Below are positions 17,165-25,821 of a stretch of DNA of 64,000 bases, piece after piece. The translations under genes were made by a program, and so were the position numbers. Positions within the stretch are counted from its first letter, which is position 1, and each line of letters opens with the position of its first letter. Source of the DNA: Fimbriimonas sp. (GTDB lineage Bacteria; Armatimonadota; Fimbriimonadia; Fimbriimonadales; Fimbriimonadaceae); NCBI GenBank assembly GCA_029866005.1, contig JARXAE010000003.1, positions 186,001 through 250,000 of the forward strand, in the 5' to 3' direction. The notes below the pieces were generated by a model. It did no database searches. It saw only the letters and a program-made list of their open reading frames with translations, and was not told the DNA's origin.

Positions 17165-19810
17165 ATGGACATATCGAACTTTCCTCCGCGCTATGACGCC
17201 GCCCCGATCGAGGGCAAATGGTACGCCGCATGGGATGCGGCCGGACTCTTTAAGCCATCCGCTGATGCGAAAGGTGGCAATTACTGCGTCACCATCCCTC
17301 CGCCCAATATCACTGGCTCGCTGCACATGGGTCACGCCCTCTGCTACCCACTCCAAGATCTCTTCGGTCGCTATCAGCGACTCCTTGGTAAGAGTGTTCT
17401 GATCCTGCCCGGACAGGACCACGCAGGAATTGCAACTCAGAGCGTTGTTGAGAAGCAGCTCCGGAAGGAAGGATCCAGCGGAGCCCAGCTTGGTCGCGAG
17501 AAGTTCACTGAGCGAGTTTGGGAATGGCGAAAAGAATCGGGGGATACCATCCTCAACCAGTTCAGAGCCCTCGGTTGCGCTTTTGATTGGTCACGTTCCA
17601 AGTTCACGCTCGATGAAAAATATGCCGATGCCGTGCTCAAAGTCTTCATTGATTGGTACAACAAGGGATTCATATACCGAGGCAAGAGAGTTGTCAACTG
17701 GGACCCGAAGCTCAAGACCAGCGTTTCCGACATCGAGACCTTCCGCGAGACCCGGAAAGGCAATCTCTATCACATCCGCTACGAATTCACTGACGACAGC
17801 GGCGAAGTAGTCATTGCAACCACCAGACCGGAGACCCTTCTCGGCGACATCGCCGTCGCGGTTCACCCCTCAGATAAGCGATACGAAGGCAAGATCGGGA
17901 TGACCCTCCGAGTGCCCCTCGTTAACCGAGAGATTCCGCTCGTCTCTGACCTGTATCCAGACCCAGAGTTCGGAACCGGAGCAGTCAAGATCACCCCTGC
18001 TCACGATCCCAACGACTTCGAAGTCGGCGCACGGCACTCTTTGCAGATGCCCGTGATTCTCAATCTGTCCGCCGAGATCAACGCCGATTGGTCGCGAGAG
18101 AACGAGACTCCAGAGATCGTTGAGAAGATCGCTAAATACGAAGGTCTCGATCGATACGAAGCGCGAAAACTCATCATCGCAGACCTAGAAGAGGCTGGCC
18201 TTCTCGTCGAAATCGAACCTCACGACATCCCCATCATCATTTCAGATCGGTCGGGCGAAGTCATCGAACCGCTTTTGAGTGAGCAATGGTTTGCGCGGCA
18301 AACCGAGCTAGCAAAGCCGGTTATTGGAGCAGTTCAGAACGATGAAGTCAGGTTCCACCCAGAAAGGTTTAAAGACATCTTCCTTGCTTGGATGGATTCC
18401 ATCCGGGATTGGAACATCAGCCGACAGCTCTGGTGGGGTCATCGCGTCCCCGCTTTCTACACCGAAGACGGCGAGTGCTTCGTCGCCCTCACCTGGGAAG
18501 AAGCTCAGACGCAAGCAGGCGACAAAAGGATCGTCCGACAAGACGATGACGTCCTCGACACTTGGTTCAGCTCGGGAATGTGGCCCTTTGTCACCCTCGG
18601 ATGGCCTGAGCAAACCGAAGACCTCAAGCAGTTCTATCCGACGAGCGCCCTTGTTACCGATCGCAACATCATCAATCTTTGGGTTGCCCGAATGATGATG
18701 ATGGGCTACGACTTGGTTGGAGCAAAGCCGTTCTCGGACGTGATGATCTACGCGACTGTTCTGCGCGAAGATGGTCGCCGAATGTCCAAGTCTCTTGGAA
18801 CCGGAATCGATCCGATGACGGTCATCGACACCCTCGGTGCCGACGCACTACGCTGGACTCTGCTTAGCCAAACCGGCGAAAATCAGGACCTGCGCTACAG
18901 CGACAAGAAGACCGAAGACGCCAGGAACTTCTGTAATAAGATATGGAACGCGACTCGATTCGTTCTCATGAACATCGAATCCGTCCCCGCTCAACCCACC
19001 GAGTTTCAAACCGTAGACCGATGGCTCCTCACCCGTCTCAGTAAGACGATTGACGAAGTCAAAGCGGGCTATGATCGCTACGACATTCAGGCCGCATGCC
19101 AGGCAATGTACCGATTCTTCTGGAGTGAAGTCTGTGACTGGTATCTGGAGATTTCCAAGTCCCGACTTCAAAATCCGGAGACGGCGCAAACTCCGCAGTG
19201 GGTGCTACTCACCGTGTTTGAGGCTTTCCTCAAGCTGCTTCACCCGGTCATGCCGTTCATCACCGAAGAGCTCTACAGTCACCTGCCACTCGAATCGAAA
19301 TCAAGCTTCTTGATGTCCGCCTCCTGGCCTATCATCGATAGCTCGCTCATCGACGAATCAGCAGAAGCAGCAATCGAGGGAGTATTTGCAGCCACAAGAG
19401 CCCTGAGAGCGCTAAGAGCAGAGCTGGATCTGAAGCCGCTCGAAAAAGTGCCCGAAGTGTTCTATGAAGGTCCGCTTGGAGAATCTGCAGGAATCGTTGC
19501 CTCCCAGGCATGGGTTCTTAAGCTGACACAAGGCAAGCCACAAGACCGCCATGTTTCAACAACTGCCGGTGGCGTGGACTTCCACATCGTCGTTGATGGG
19601 CTCATCGATCTTGAGAAGGTCACCGCTGCAACTGAGCGGGACCTGCTCAAATCTGAGAAAGAAGCCGCAGGGCTCAGCGGAAGGCTGAACAATCCTCAAT
19701 TTGTTGAGAAAGCAAATCCAGAGATCATCGAGCGAGACAAGAATGCTCTGAGCGATCTGCAGTCCAGAATCGAAAAGCTCAAGTCAAGACTCGAGCTTCT
19801 TCGAAGCTGA
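17165..19810 (+). CDS. valS: Valyl-tRNA synthetase
   Basis: An 881-residue class I aminoacyl-tRNA synthetase that charges tRNA-Val. The HIGH-type motif is PPPNITGSLHMGHAL (about residues 46-60) and the KMSKS motif is RMSKSLGTG (about 538). An editing CP1 domain (TTRPETLLGD) lies between, an anticodon-binding domain follows, and the last ~70 residues form the ValS coiled-coil arm (ERDLLKSEKEAAGLSGRLN). The start at 17165 gives the usual N-terminus (NFPPRYDAAPIEGKWYAAW). It converges on the comEC-like gene with a 27-base overlap. Confidence 0.97.
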   Translation: MDISNFPPRYDAAPIEGKWYAAWDAAGLFKPSADAKGGNYCVTIPPPNITGSLHMGHALCYPLQDLFGRYQRLLGKSVLILPGQDHAGIATQSVVEKQLRKEGSSGAQLGREKFTERVWEWRKESGDTILNQFRALGCAFDWSRSKFTLDEKYADAVLKVFIDWYNKGFIYRGKRVVNWDPKLKTSVSDIETFRETRKGNLYHIRYEFTDDSGEVVIATTRPETLLGDIAVAVHPSDKRYEGKIGMTLRVPLVNREIPLVSDLYPDPEFGTGAVKITPAHDPNDFEVGARHSLQMPVILNLSAEINADWSRENETPEIVEKIAKYEGLDRYEARKLIIADLEEAGLLVEIEPHDIPIIISDRSGEVIEPLLSEQWFARQTELAKPVIGAVQNDEVRFHPERFKDIFLAWMDSIRDWNISRQLWWGHRVPAFYTEDGECFVALTWEEAQTQAGDKRIVRQDDDVLDTWFSSGMWPFVTLGWPEQTEDLKQFYPTSALVTDRNIINLWVARMMMMGYDLVGAKPFSDVMIYATVLREDGRRMSKSLGTGIDPMTVIDTLGADALRWTLLSQTGENQDLRYSDKKTEDARNFCNKIWNATRFVLMNIESVPAQPTEFQTVDRWLLTRLSKTIDEVKAGYDRYDIQAACQAMYRFFWSEVCDWYLEISKSRLQNPETAQTPQWVLLTVFEAFLKLLHPVMPFITEELYSHLPLESKSSFLMSASWPIIDSSLIDESAEAAIEGVFAATRALRALRAELDLKPLEKVPEVFYEGPLGESAGIVASQAWVLKLTQGKPQDRHVSTTAGGVDFHIVVDGLIDLEKVTAATERDLLKSEKEAAGLSGRLNNPQFVEKANPEIIERDKNALSDLQSRIEKLKSRLELLRS

Positions 19811-21094
19811 GGCTTTCGGGGTCGGTCGCCAAGGCCGACCCCAAAGCAGCATCAGTAGCAGGCAGTAATAGCCAACCAGAATCCAAGGCGAGAAACCTCT
19901 TGGTGCAAGAACAAGCGAAGGAAACCGGGCGGCAATGTCCGTAATCAACTGCATCCACCAGAGTAATGGTCGACAAAAGAGCACAACCATTTCACCAAGT
20001 CCGGGGATAACGGAGAGGAACCCGAGAACCACCACGACCGACGATGCGAGCTCGACAAGAATATTTGTAACCGGACCAATCAGCACGATTCGTCCAAACC
20101 ACCACGCCCCAAGTGGCTCAGCAGCCAGGCTGGCAACGCAAGAAACCTCAAGCCCTCTCCACCACTCAGCAAACTCCCGGCGCTTGTCAAACCAGATCAT
20201 GAGAGCTGCGGTCACAACATAGGAAAGCTGAAAAGACGGGGAGAACACATCCTGGGGAGCGACCGCAAGCCATAGTACTCCTGCCAAACTAATCGCCGAT
20301 ATGCCATCTGAAGACCGCTTCACCAAGTAAGCGCACGAAGTGACAAGCCACATCAGCGATGATCGAACGGTCGGCGGATGAAACCCAGTCAGGAGGCAAT
20401 ATCCAAACAGCAAGACTGTAATGAGCGCAATCTGATGATGACGTCTCACACCCAACGAGACCAAGAGAAAGTGAGCAAATAGAGCTAACACCCAAACGTG
20501 TAACCCGCTCGCGCTGACCAAGTGATAAGTACCACTTTGCACCAAAGCCGCCTTGTCCGGCTTTTCTAACTCGGATGCAAAGTTGAATGTCAGCGCATTA
20601 ACCCACGGTCCATCGCGCACCCCATATAGCTGGTTGATCCGATTAATAGCCCAAACTCGAAAGGAACCAACAGGGGAGAATAATGAGCTACTTTCCCGTC
20701 GAAAAGTAGAAGCTCGCAATACTCCACTTTTGGCCTCAGTGACGACCCCAGTAACTGACCAAACCTCTCCCGCCGCAACCGCAACCTGCCCAGGCAACTT
20801 CAACAAGCCTCCTCGAAAAGGAACCTGAGTCTGCCCTTGTCGGTACTCCGCAAAGCCTGTCAATCGAACAGAATCTGAAAACGGCCCAGCGGAAACCGAT
20901 ACCACTGATTGCCAAAGCAAGAAAACTCCTGAAGCCACCAATCCGAACGAAAGCCAGGCCAACCAACGAAATCGAAAAAGAGTAGCAATCACTACTCCTA
21001 TGCCGAAAATCCAAGGTGCAAACGGCAAGTTCAGACCTATCAAAACCCCCAACAGGAGGCAAACAAACGGTCTAGCCGTGATCTGCCGAATCAT
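19784..21094 (-). CDS. ComEC/Rec2-type DNA-uptake channel, short form
   Basis: A 436-residue polytopic membrane protein with the ComEC core motif SASGLHVWVLAL and the usual companion TGFHPPTVRSSLMWL. It would form the inner-membrane channel for single-stranded DNA during transformation. An N-terminal DUF4131-like region is present, but the C-terminal beta-lactamase-like nuclease domain of long ComEC proteins is missing; short forms are common in several phyla. Its start overlaps the end of dciA by 23 bases, so it belongs to the recF-dciA transcription unit. Confidence 0.88.
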   Translation of the reverse strand: MIRQITARPFVCLLLGVLIGLNLPFAPWIFGIGVVIATLFRFRWLAWLSFGLVASGVFLLWQSVVSVSAGPFSDSVRLTGFAEYRQGQTQVPFRGGLLKLPGQVAVAAGEVWSVTGVVTEAKSGVLRASTFRRESSSLFSPVGSFRVWAINRINQLYGVRDGPWVNALTFNFASELEKPDKAALVQSGTYHLVSASGLHVWVLALFAHFLLVSLGVRRHHQIALITVLLFGYCLLTGFHPPTVRSSLMWLVTSCAYLVKRSSDGISAISLAGVLWLAVAPQDVFSPSFQLSYVVTAALMIWFDKRREFAEWWRGLEVSCVASLAAEPLGAWWFGRIVLIGPVTNILVELASSVVVVLGFLSVIPGLGEMVVLFCRPLLWWMQLITDIAARFPSLVLAPRGFSPWILVGYYCLLLMLLWGRPWRPTPKASASKKLES

Positions 21095-21485
21095 CTTGCC
21101 ACTTCTTAATCCGCCTCTGAGCGATCTCGCGAATCGAGAGTCCAGTCAGTGAATCGTCCACCACATCTTCAACCACCGCAAACTCAAACGGCCGCCGCAA
21201 AGGTCGAACCCCGAACCGCAGATCAACAAACAGAGCCTCGTCTCCCGCCATCTCCCGCAATCGAGCCAGCAGCGTCTCCTTCTGCATTCGGAGCTCCTGC
21301 GCCCAAGCCGAGCCAGTCACAGCAACAAAAACCTTCCCATGGTCATACCGATCCGGCCAAGATCGCTCCGCCATCGCCGCCCCAACCACCGTTTCCCAGC
21401 GACGTAAAATCGCCAATGCCCGAGCCGCCCGAAGCGCTTCCGGTTGCAACACCGCATCACCTAGGATTCGGTCAAATTTCCTCAT
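21072..21485 (-). CDS. dciA: DciA-like helicase loader (DUF721)
   Basis: A 137-residue protein with the DUF721 layout: an N-terminal helix pair (AARALAILRRWETVVG), then the KH-like core with VFVAVTGSAWAQELRMQK, and a basic FGVRPLRRP end. DciA loads or manages the replicative helicase in bacteria lacking DnaC or DnaI. The gene sits directly after recF with an ATGA overlap, which is a common place for it, and close to a predicted origin. Confidence 0.87.
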   Translation of the reverse strand: MRKFDRILGDAVLQPEALRAARALAILRRWETVVGAAMAERSWPDRYDHGKVFVAVTGSAWAQELRMQKETLLARLREMAGDEALFVDLRFGVRPLRRPFEFAVVEDVVDDSLTGLSIREIAQRRIKKWQDDSADHG

Positions 21486-22546
21486 CCGCGCCTCACCGTT
21501 CCATTTTGCACTGTAAGAACCTCTGCTACGCCCAAAATCTCCGCTCCTGCAGCGGAAGCCTCAGTACACGTCAGAACCGCCTGAGAGGCCCTTGAGGAGA
21601 CCACAGCGCACAAACGCGAACGCCGCACCGGATCGAGATCGGAAAGCATGTCATCCAAGAGCAACAAAGGCGCCACCCCAAGAAGATCCTTCCAAGCTTC
21701 CATCGTCGCGAGTTTCAACGAAATCACCGCCGTCCGCTGCTGCCCCTGGGACCCAAATAGCCGAGCCTCCGTCCCATCGATGAGAACTTCGACATCATCT
21801 CGATGCGGTCCCACCTGAGTCGAGCCCCTTGCGATATCCAAACCGCGAGTTAAACCTAAAGAACCCCCCGAATCTCGAACAAAGTAGCGCAACGACAAAA
21901 CCTCTTCCCGACTGGCCATCTCCTGATGGACCAAAGCCGACAGCGAAGACAAAGAGGCAACATACTCCTCGCGAAACCGCCGAATCTCGGCTCCATGAAG
22001 TTCAAGCTGTTCCTCCCAACCTTCAAAGGCCAAAGGATCAACCGACCGCTCCTGTGCCATCTTGAGCAGCGCATTCCTCTGCTCCAAAGCCCGTTTATAT
22101 GCCGCGAAGTGCCGTAGATATGACGGATACAAAGCCGATAGCTCCATATCCAGGAACAGCCTCCGGTCAGAAGGATCCCCCTGAACAATCGCGAGATCAA
22201 ACATCGAGATACAAACCGTTGGAATCCGCCCCATCACGTCCGCCGCCCGAGGCAGACTCGCTCCGTTCAGAAAGAACTTCTTCCTCGCTCCAACCTCTAG
22301 CGCTCCCGCAACCGTCGTTCCCCCCTCAAGGGTCGCCTCGGCGGTACAACCCGCCGCTCCGTGCCGCACAGCCTCGCCATCCCGTTGTCCTCGAAGCAGC
22401 CGAGCCGTCGATAGCCAATACAGCGCCTCCAAGAACGAGGTCTTCCCCTGAGCATTCTCCCCCGCCAAAATCGTGAAGCCAGGCCCCAGAGGTTGATCCA
22501 AAGACTCAAAGTTCCGGAAGTTCGAAAGGCGTAGATGTGTAATCAA
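21482..22546 (-). CDS. recF: DNA repair and replication protein RecF
   Basis: A 354-residue SMC-like ATPase that helps load RecA at gaps. Walker A is GENAQGKTS (residues 29-37), the ABC signature is GSQGQQRTA (about 263), and Walker B is LLLLDDMLSDLDP (about 295-307). The likely start is a TTG with AGAGAGGG a few bases upstream; no ATG gives a proper N-terminus. It heads a recF-dciA-comEC operon. The usual neighbour dnaN is absent, and the upstream region carries a DnaA-box cluster. Confidence 0.95.
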   Translation of the reverse strand: MITHLRLSNFRNFESLDQPLGPGFTILAGENAQGKTSFLEALYWLSTARLLRGQRDGEAVRHGAAGCTAEATLEGGTTVAGALEVGARKKFFLNGASLPRAADVMGRIPTVCISMFDLAIVQGDPSDRRLFLDMELSALYPSYLRHFAAYKRALEQRNALLKMAQERSVDPLAFEGWEEQLELHGAEIRRFREEYVASLSSLSALVHQEMASREEVLSLRYFVRDSGGSLGLTRGLDIARGSTQVGPHRDDVEVLIDGTEARLFGSQGQQRTAVISLKLATMEAWKDLLGVAPLLLLDDMLSDLDPVRRSRLCAVVSSRASQAVLTCTEASAAGAEILGVAEVLTVQNGTVRRG

Positions 22547-22730
22547 TCCACATCCCTCTCTTAAAAAAGAATCCTTTTAGAGAAAGAGTTATTACTCTTA
22601 TTAGCAGTGTGGATTTGTGGATTACCTGGTGCAATCACACCCAAAATCGCCTGTGGATAACAAGGGTTGAACCCTTTCCGAAACATGCCCTTCTCCCCAC
22701 ATGGAGTCGCAGTCCAATCTTTCCACACAA
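22544..22730. other. Candidate replication origin (oriC): DnaA-box cluster next to recF
   Basis: Three boxes on one strand read TGTGGATTT (22608-22616), TGTGGATTA (22616-22624) and TGTGGATAA (22652-22660), the last being the exact complement of the E. coli consensus TTATCCACA. Two weaker boxes in the other direction are CAATCCACA (22544-22552) and CTTTCCACA (22719-22727). Beside the boxes, about 22560-22603 is AT-rich, and on the minus strand TAATAA and TAATAA lie 3 bases apart immediately after the boxes, like DnaA-trio elements. The spacer has no plausible gene. dnaA itself is not in the window. Confidence 0.68.
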
Positions 22731-22757
22731 CAATCCCCATCGGTTTACAACACCCCT

Positions 22758-23513
22758 TCAAAGCATTCCTCGCGCTCTTCCGTACTTCATCACAACCGCC
22801 TCAGCCAAGTAAAGCGGATGGATGTTGGCGTCCAACGGAACGCTCAAATTCTTCGCCATTGGAACCCAAACCGTGTCCGTCAAGTGATTCTGAACATCTC
22901 TTGGCAACTCCGGGAATCGATCGCAATAACGGCGAAGCACGTAGTACTGCCCATCCGTCATGTTTCGAAGTTCGCCGACTGTGTGTTCGAGAGGATGCAC
23001 TCCTACGCGGTGCGGCGCAACCGAAAATGCCTCCTGAACACGGTTCTCGTGAACCACAATTGTTCCCGCAACGAGATCACCAACGCGCTGAAGGCGTGGA
23101 TTCACAAACATCGAAACAATCCCGATGAAGTAGAACCCAGGCAGAAAGTCGGCAACCCGCAAAATGTTTCGCGCAGTCGCTGCCGCAAAGGTAACCGGAG
23201 TCCCATCAAGCATCCGAACCCGAATGCCCGCCATTTTCTTACCCAGAGTCACCCCATTCATTAGGCCCTCACTGAAGATGAAGTAAGCAAAGGGTCCCAT
23301 GGAGATCAAGAACATCGTGACGCCCAGCGCAAAGCCCGAAAACAATCCGCCGGTGAAGAAACCCATCAAACCGATCACAGTAAGCAGGCCATAGATGCCG
23401 AAAAACAGGATGATAAAGTCCACGAAGTTGGCCAAACAGCGGCTACCCAACCCCGCCAGGCGGTAAGTTAGAACGGTCTTTTCCGGTGTGAGGACGACAG
23501 TCTCCAGCGGCAC
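22758..23513 (-). CDS. RDD family membrane protein
   Basis: A protein of about 252 residues with the RDD layout: GLGSRCLANFVDFIILF in the first helix, then GVTLGKKMAGIRV, a second helix pair, and a soluble C-terminal half rich in charged residues. RDD proteins are poorly characterised, and some act as ion transporters. The start is uncertain; the GTG at 23513 gives PLETVVLTPEKT, which fits the family N-terminus, whereas a longer frame would run under the divergent DUF58 gene. No ribosome-binding site is visible. RDD and DUF58 genes often cluster with moxR and spoIIM. Confidence 0.85.
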   Translation of the reverse strand: MPLETVVLTPEKTVLTYRLAGLGSRCLANFVDFIILFFGIYGLLTVIGLMGFFTGGLFSGFALGVTMFLISMGPFAYFIFSEGLMNGVTLGKKMAGIRVRMLDGTPVTFAAATARNILRVADFLPGFYFIGIVSMFVNPRLQRVGDLVAGTIVVHENRVQEAFSVAPHRVGVHPLEHTVGELRNMTDGQYYVLRRYCDRFPELPRDVQNHLTDTVWVPMAKNLSVPLDANIHPLYLAEAVVMKYGRARGML

Positions 23514-23532
23514 AACATGCAGTGTACTGAGA

Positions 23533-24909
23533 ATGAGTGGCGAACCTAACGAGTTTGGAAAATCAGATTCCTTCTTCGAGCCTAAAGTAGTTCGGGCCGT
23601 CATCGTGCCAACGCGTCGGCTGTGGTGGCTAATCATCGCAGGAGTCCCCTTGATCGTTCTCGCGACGCTCGTCGGCATGGGCTGGATGCTTTACGCTTAC
23701 AACTTGTTGCTCGGAGCTATCGCGCTCTTGACCTATCATTTTGGAGCCTCTGCAGAAGGTCTCCGGATCCGGCGGCGAATGGATGCCGTACTTTCAGTTC
23801 GAGCACGGAACCGGATCCAATTCGAAATCGAAAATGAGAGCGGAGTTTCTGTTTCAGGACTCGTAAGAGACGAGCTCCCTTCGACATTTGGTGGCGAATC
23901 AAATGAGTCCAAGTTCAAGGTTGCGCCCGGACACAAGTTCGGTTTTGAGTACACCATGATCCCGCCGGAGCGCGGGCAAGAGAGCTTAAGGGGAACCTTC
24001 TTGCGATTGGATTGCCCACTCGGTCTGGTGCAAAAGCAAGTCGAACTCGAGACCAGCCAGGACGTGAAGGTGTATCCAAACATCCTCGCTCTTCGCGAGT
24101 TCGCCCTTCTGAACCAGCAAGGTCGACTTCGGGAGGTCGGAGTAAGAGTCTCGAAGATGCGTGGCTTGGGCACCGATTTCGAGTCCCTTCGTGAGTACTC
24201 CGATGGCGATGACTACCGTAAAGTCGACTGGAGTGCGACCGCCCGTCGGGGAAAACTGATCGTACGACAGTACGAGGTTGAACGAAATCAAGCCGTCATG
24301 ATCTGCGTCGACTGCGGGCGCCACATGCTCGCCGAGATCGGCGGAATTAGAAAGCTCGATCTTGTTCTGGACGCCATCCTCATGCTCATCCAGTCGGCGA
24401 TCGCCGCTGGCGATAACGTCGGTTTTCTTGCCTATGGCGCCGATGTCATCACCTACGTTCCCCCCAAAAAGGGTCAGCGGCAGCTCGGAGTCATCCTAAA
24501 TGCCATGTACGGTCTCGTCGCCGAGCCCGTCGAGAGTGACCCAGTTCGAGCCTTCAGCTATCTAACCGCACGCCACAAGCGAAGGTCCCTCCTCGTCAAC
24601 TTCACCGGACTCGAGGACCGAGATATGGCCCGAGATGTTGTGCAAAGCTTCGGCACAATGGCCCGGAGCCACTTGGCTTTGCTCGTCAACATCGCCGATC
24701 CTCGATTCCGCGAAATTCTCCGAAAAGAGCCCGAAAGCCCAGACGAACTTTTCAGGTTCGCATCCGCCCACTTCCTGACCGACGAGCGACGTCAGGCGGC
24801 CTCAATGCTTCAAACCGCACATCTCAAAGTGCTCGACTCGGAACCCCAAGATTTGGCGAAGGATTTGGTGACCTACTACCTTGACGTGAAGTCAAGGGGT
24901 CGGCTCTAA
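23533..24909 (+). CDS. DUF58 domain protein with two N-terminal membrane helices
   Basis: A 458-residue protein. Two helices (WWLIIAGVPLIVLATLVG and the LLLGAIALLTYHF region) anchor it. The DUF58 motif is GLGTDFESLREYSDGDDYRK (about residues 210-230), followed by WSATARRGKLIVRQYE. A von Willebrand A-like segment (VMICVDCGRHM) comes after. Family members are usually partners of MoxR-type AAA ATPases in cofactor insertion or stress response; no moxR is seen here. The ATG at 23533 leaves only 19 bases to the divergent RDD gene, so the two may share a promoter region. Confidence 0.87.
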   Translation: MSGEPNEFGKSDSFFEPKVVRAVIVPTRRLWWLIIAGVPLIVLATLVGMGWMLYAYNLLLGAIALLTYHFGASAEGLRIRRRMDAVLSVRARNRIQFEIENESGVSVSGLVRDELPSTFGGESNESKFKVAPGHKFGFEYTMIPPERGQESLRGTFLRLDCPLGLVQKQVELETSQDVKVYPNILALREFALLNQQGRLREVGVRVSKMRGLGTDFESLREYSDGDDYRKVDWSATARRGKLIVRQYEVERNQAVMICVDCGRHMLAEIGGIRKLDLVLDAILMLIQSAIAAGDNVGFLAYGADVITYVPPKKGQRQLGVILNAMYGLVAEPVESDPVRAFSYLTARHKRRSLLVNFTGLEDRDMARDVVQSFGTMARSHLALLVNIADPRFREILRKEPESPDELFRFASAHFLTDERRQAASMLQTAHLKVLDSEPQDLAKDLVTYYLDVKSRGRL

Positions 24910-24995
24910 AGACTCACAAAACCCAGTCTTCCTGATAGTTTAGGGTTAAGGTTGCATGACATGGCATGTAAGTTGCCGTAAGAATCCGATGTATC

Positions 24996-25766
24996 ATGCG
25001 GTTGACTAACGGAGGAATTTTGGAGCCAGGCGATGGATTTACCTTAGACGGAATCAACCCCAAAGTGCTCCTGAGCGAGACCAACGCACCATGGTCCAAT
25101 GGAGCCTTTTTGGCAGTGAGCCTGGTTTACGTTGGTGGTCACTCCGACCATGCCGACCTTGCCCTTCCTTTGTTAAGGCAGTTGAGCATCCCTGCAACAT
25201 TCTTTATCGATCCTGCGACGATGCTGGATGATGTCAGGCGATGGGAGCAAGTGCGAGCAACCGAACACGAGCTGGCCCTAGCCCCGTTTATGGGTGCCCA
25301 GAAGACCGGCTTTCTTCCTGGCTGGACTCAAGGCGCATTTGGCGAAGAGGTCCGATCCTCCAAGCGGTTCTGCCGGGAAGTTTTTGGTGTGAGTCCACGA
25401 AGTCTCTACCATCCTGGCGCTACCCTCTTCGGCGACCAGACTAACTTCACAACGATCATTGAGCAAGAGTTCGACAATGTCGTCACTTCGACCCTCGGTG
25501 TCAACGGTCCGCTCAGCCACGCGAAGAACCTTTCCTCCCGACCACTCACCTCGTACCCGAATCAAGAATTCCGCTCGCTCCTTGGGCTCGAAGAGCCAAA
25601 CTGGCTCATCATTCCCTTCGGACCCTTGTTCGAGGGCGATAACACCCGCATTCTGGTACACCGAATGATGTTGGAATCTATCGGCAGAGAGCGCAAAAAT
25701 TTGCGAATCGGAACCGTCGCCCAAATCGCGGCCGAACTAAGGAATCGCCAGTCCCCGGTAGAATAG
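24996..25766 (+). CDS. Degenerate polysaccharide deacetylase-like protein
   Basis: A 256-residue protein. The stretch VSLVYVGGHSDHADLALPLL followed by SIPATFFIDP has the shape of the first strand and helix of NodB-type deacetylases (usually TFDDGP and then ATFF), but the two metal-binding Asp residues are not conserved, and the central HTxxH-type motif is not evident. It is probably a catalytically inactive or altered member of the fold. There is no signal peptide. It is followed after 55 bases by the Fe-S oxidoreductase gene. Confidence 0.65.
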   Translation: MRLTNGGILEPGDGFTLDGINPKVLLSETNAPWSNGAFLAVSLVYVGGHSDHADLALPLLRQLSIPATFFIDPATMLDDVRRWEQVRATEHELALAPFMGAQKTGFLPGWTQGAFGEEVRSSKRFCREVFGVSPRSLYHPGATLFGDQTNFTTIIEQEFDNVVTSTLGVNGPLSHAKNLSSRPLTSYPNQEFRSLLGLEEPNWLIIPFGPLFEGDNTRILVHRMMLESIGRERKNLRIGTVAQIAAELRNRQSPVE

Positions 25767-25821
25767 CCCTTGATTTTGGTGAGTCTTTGGCTCATCATGG
25801 ATCGCAAAGGCGCGACCCCGC

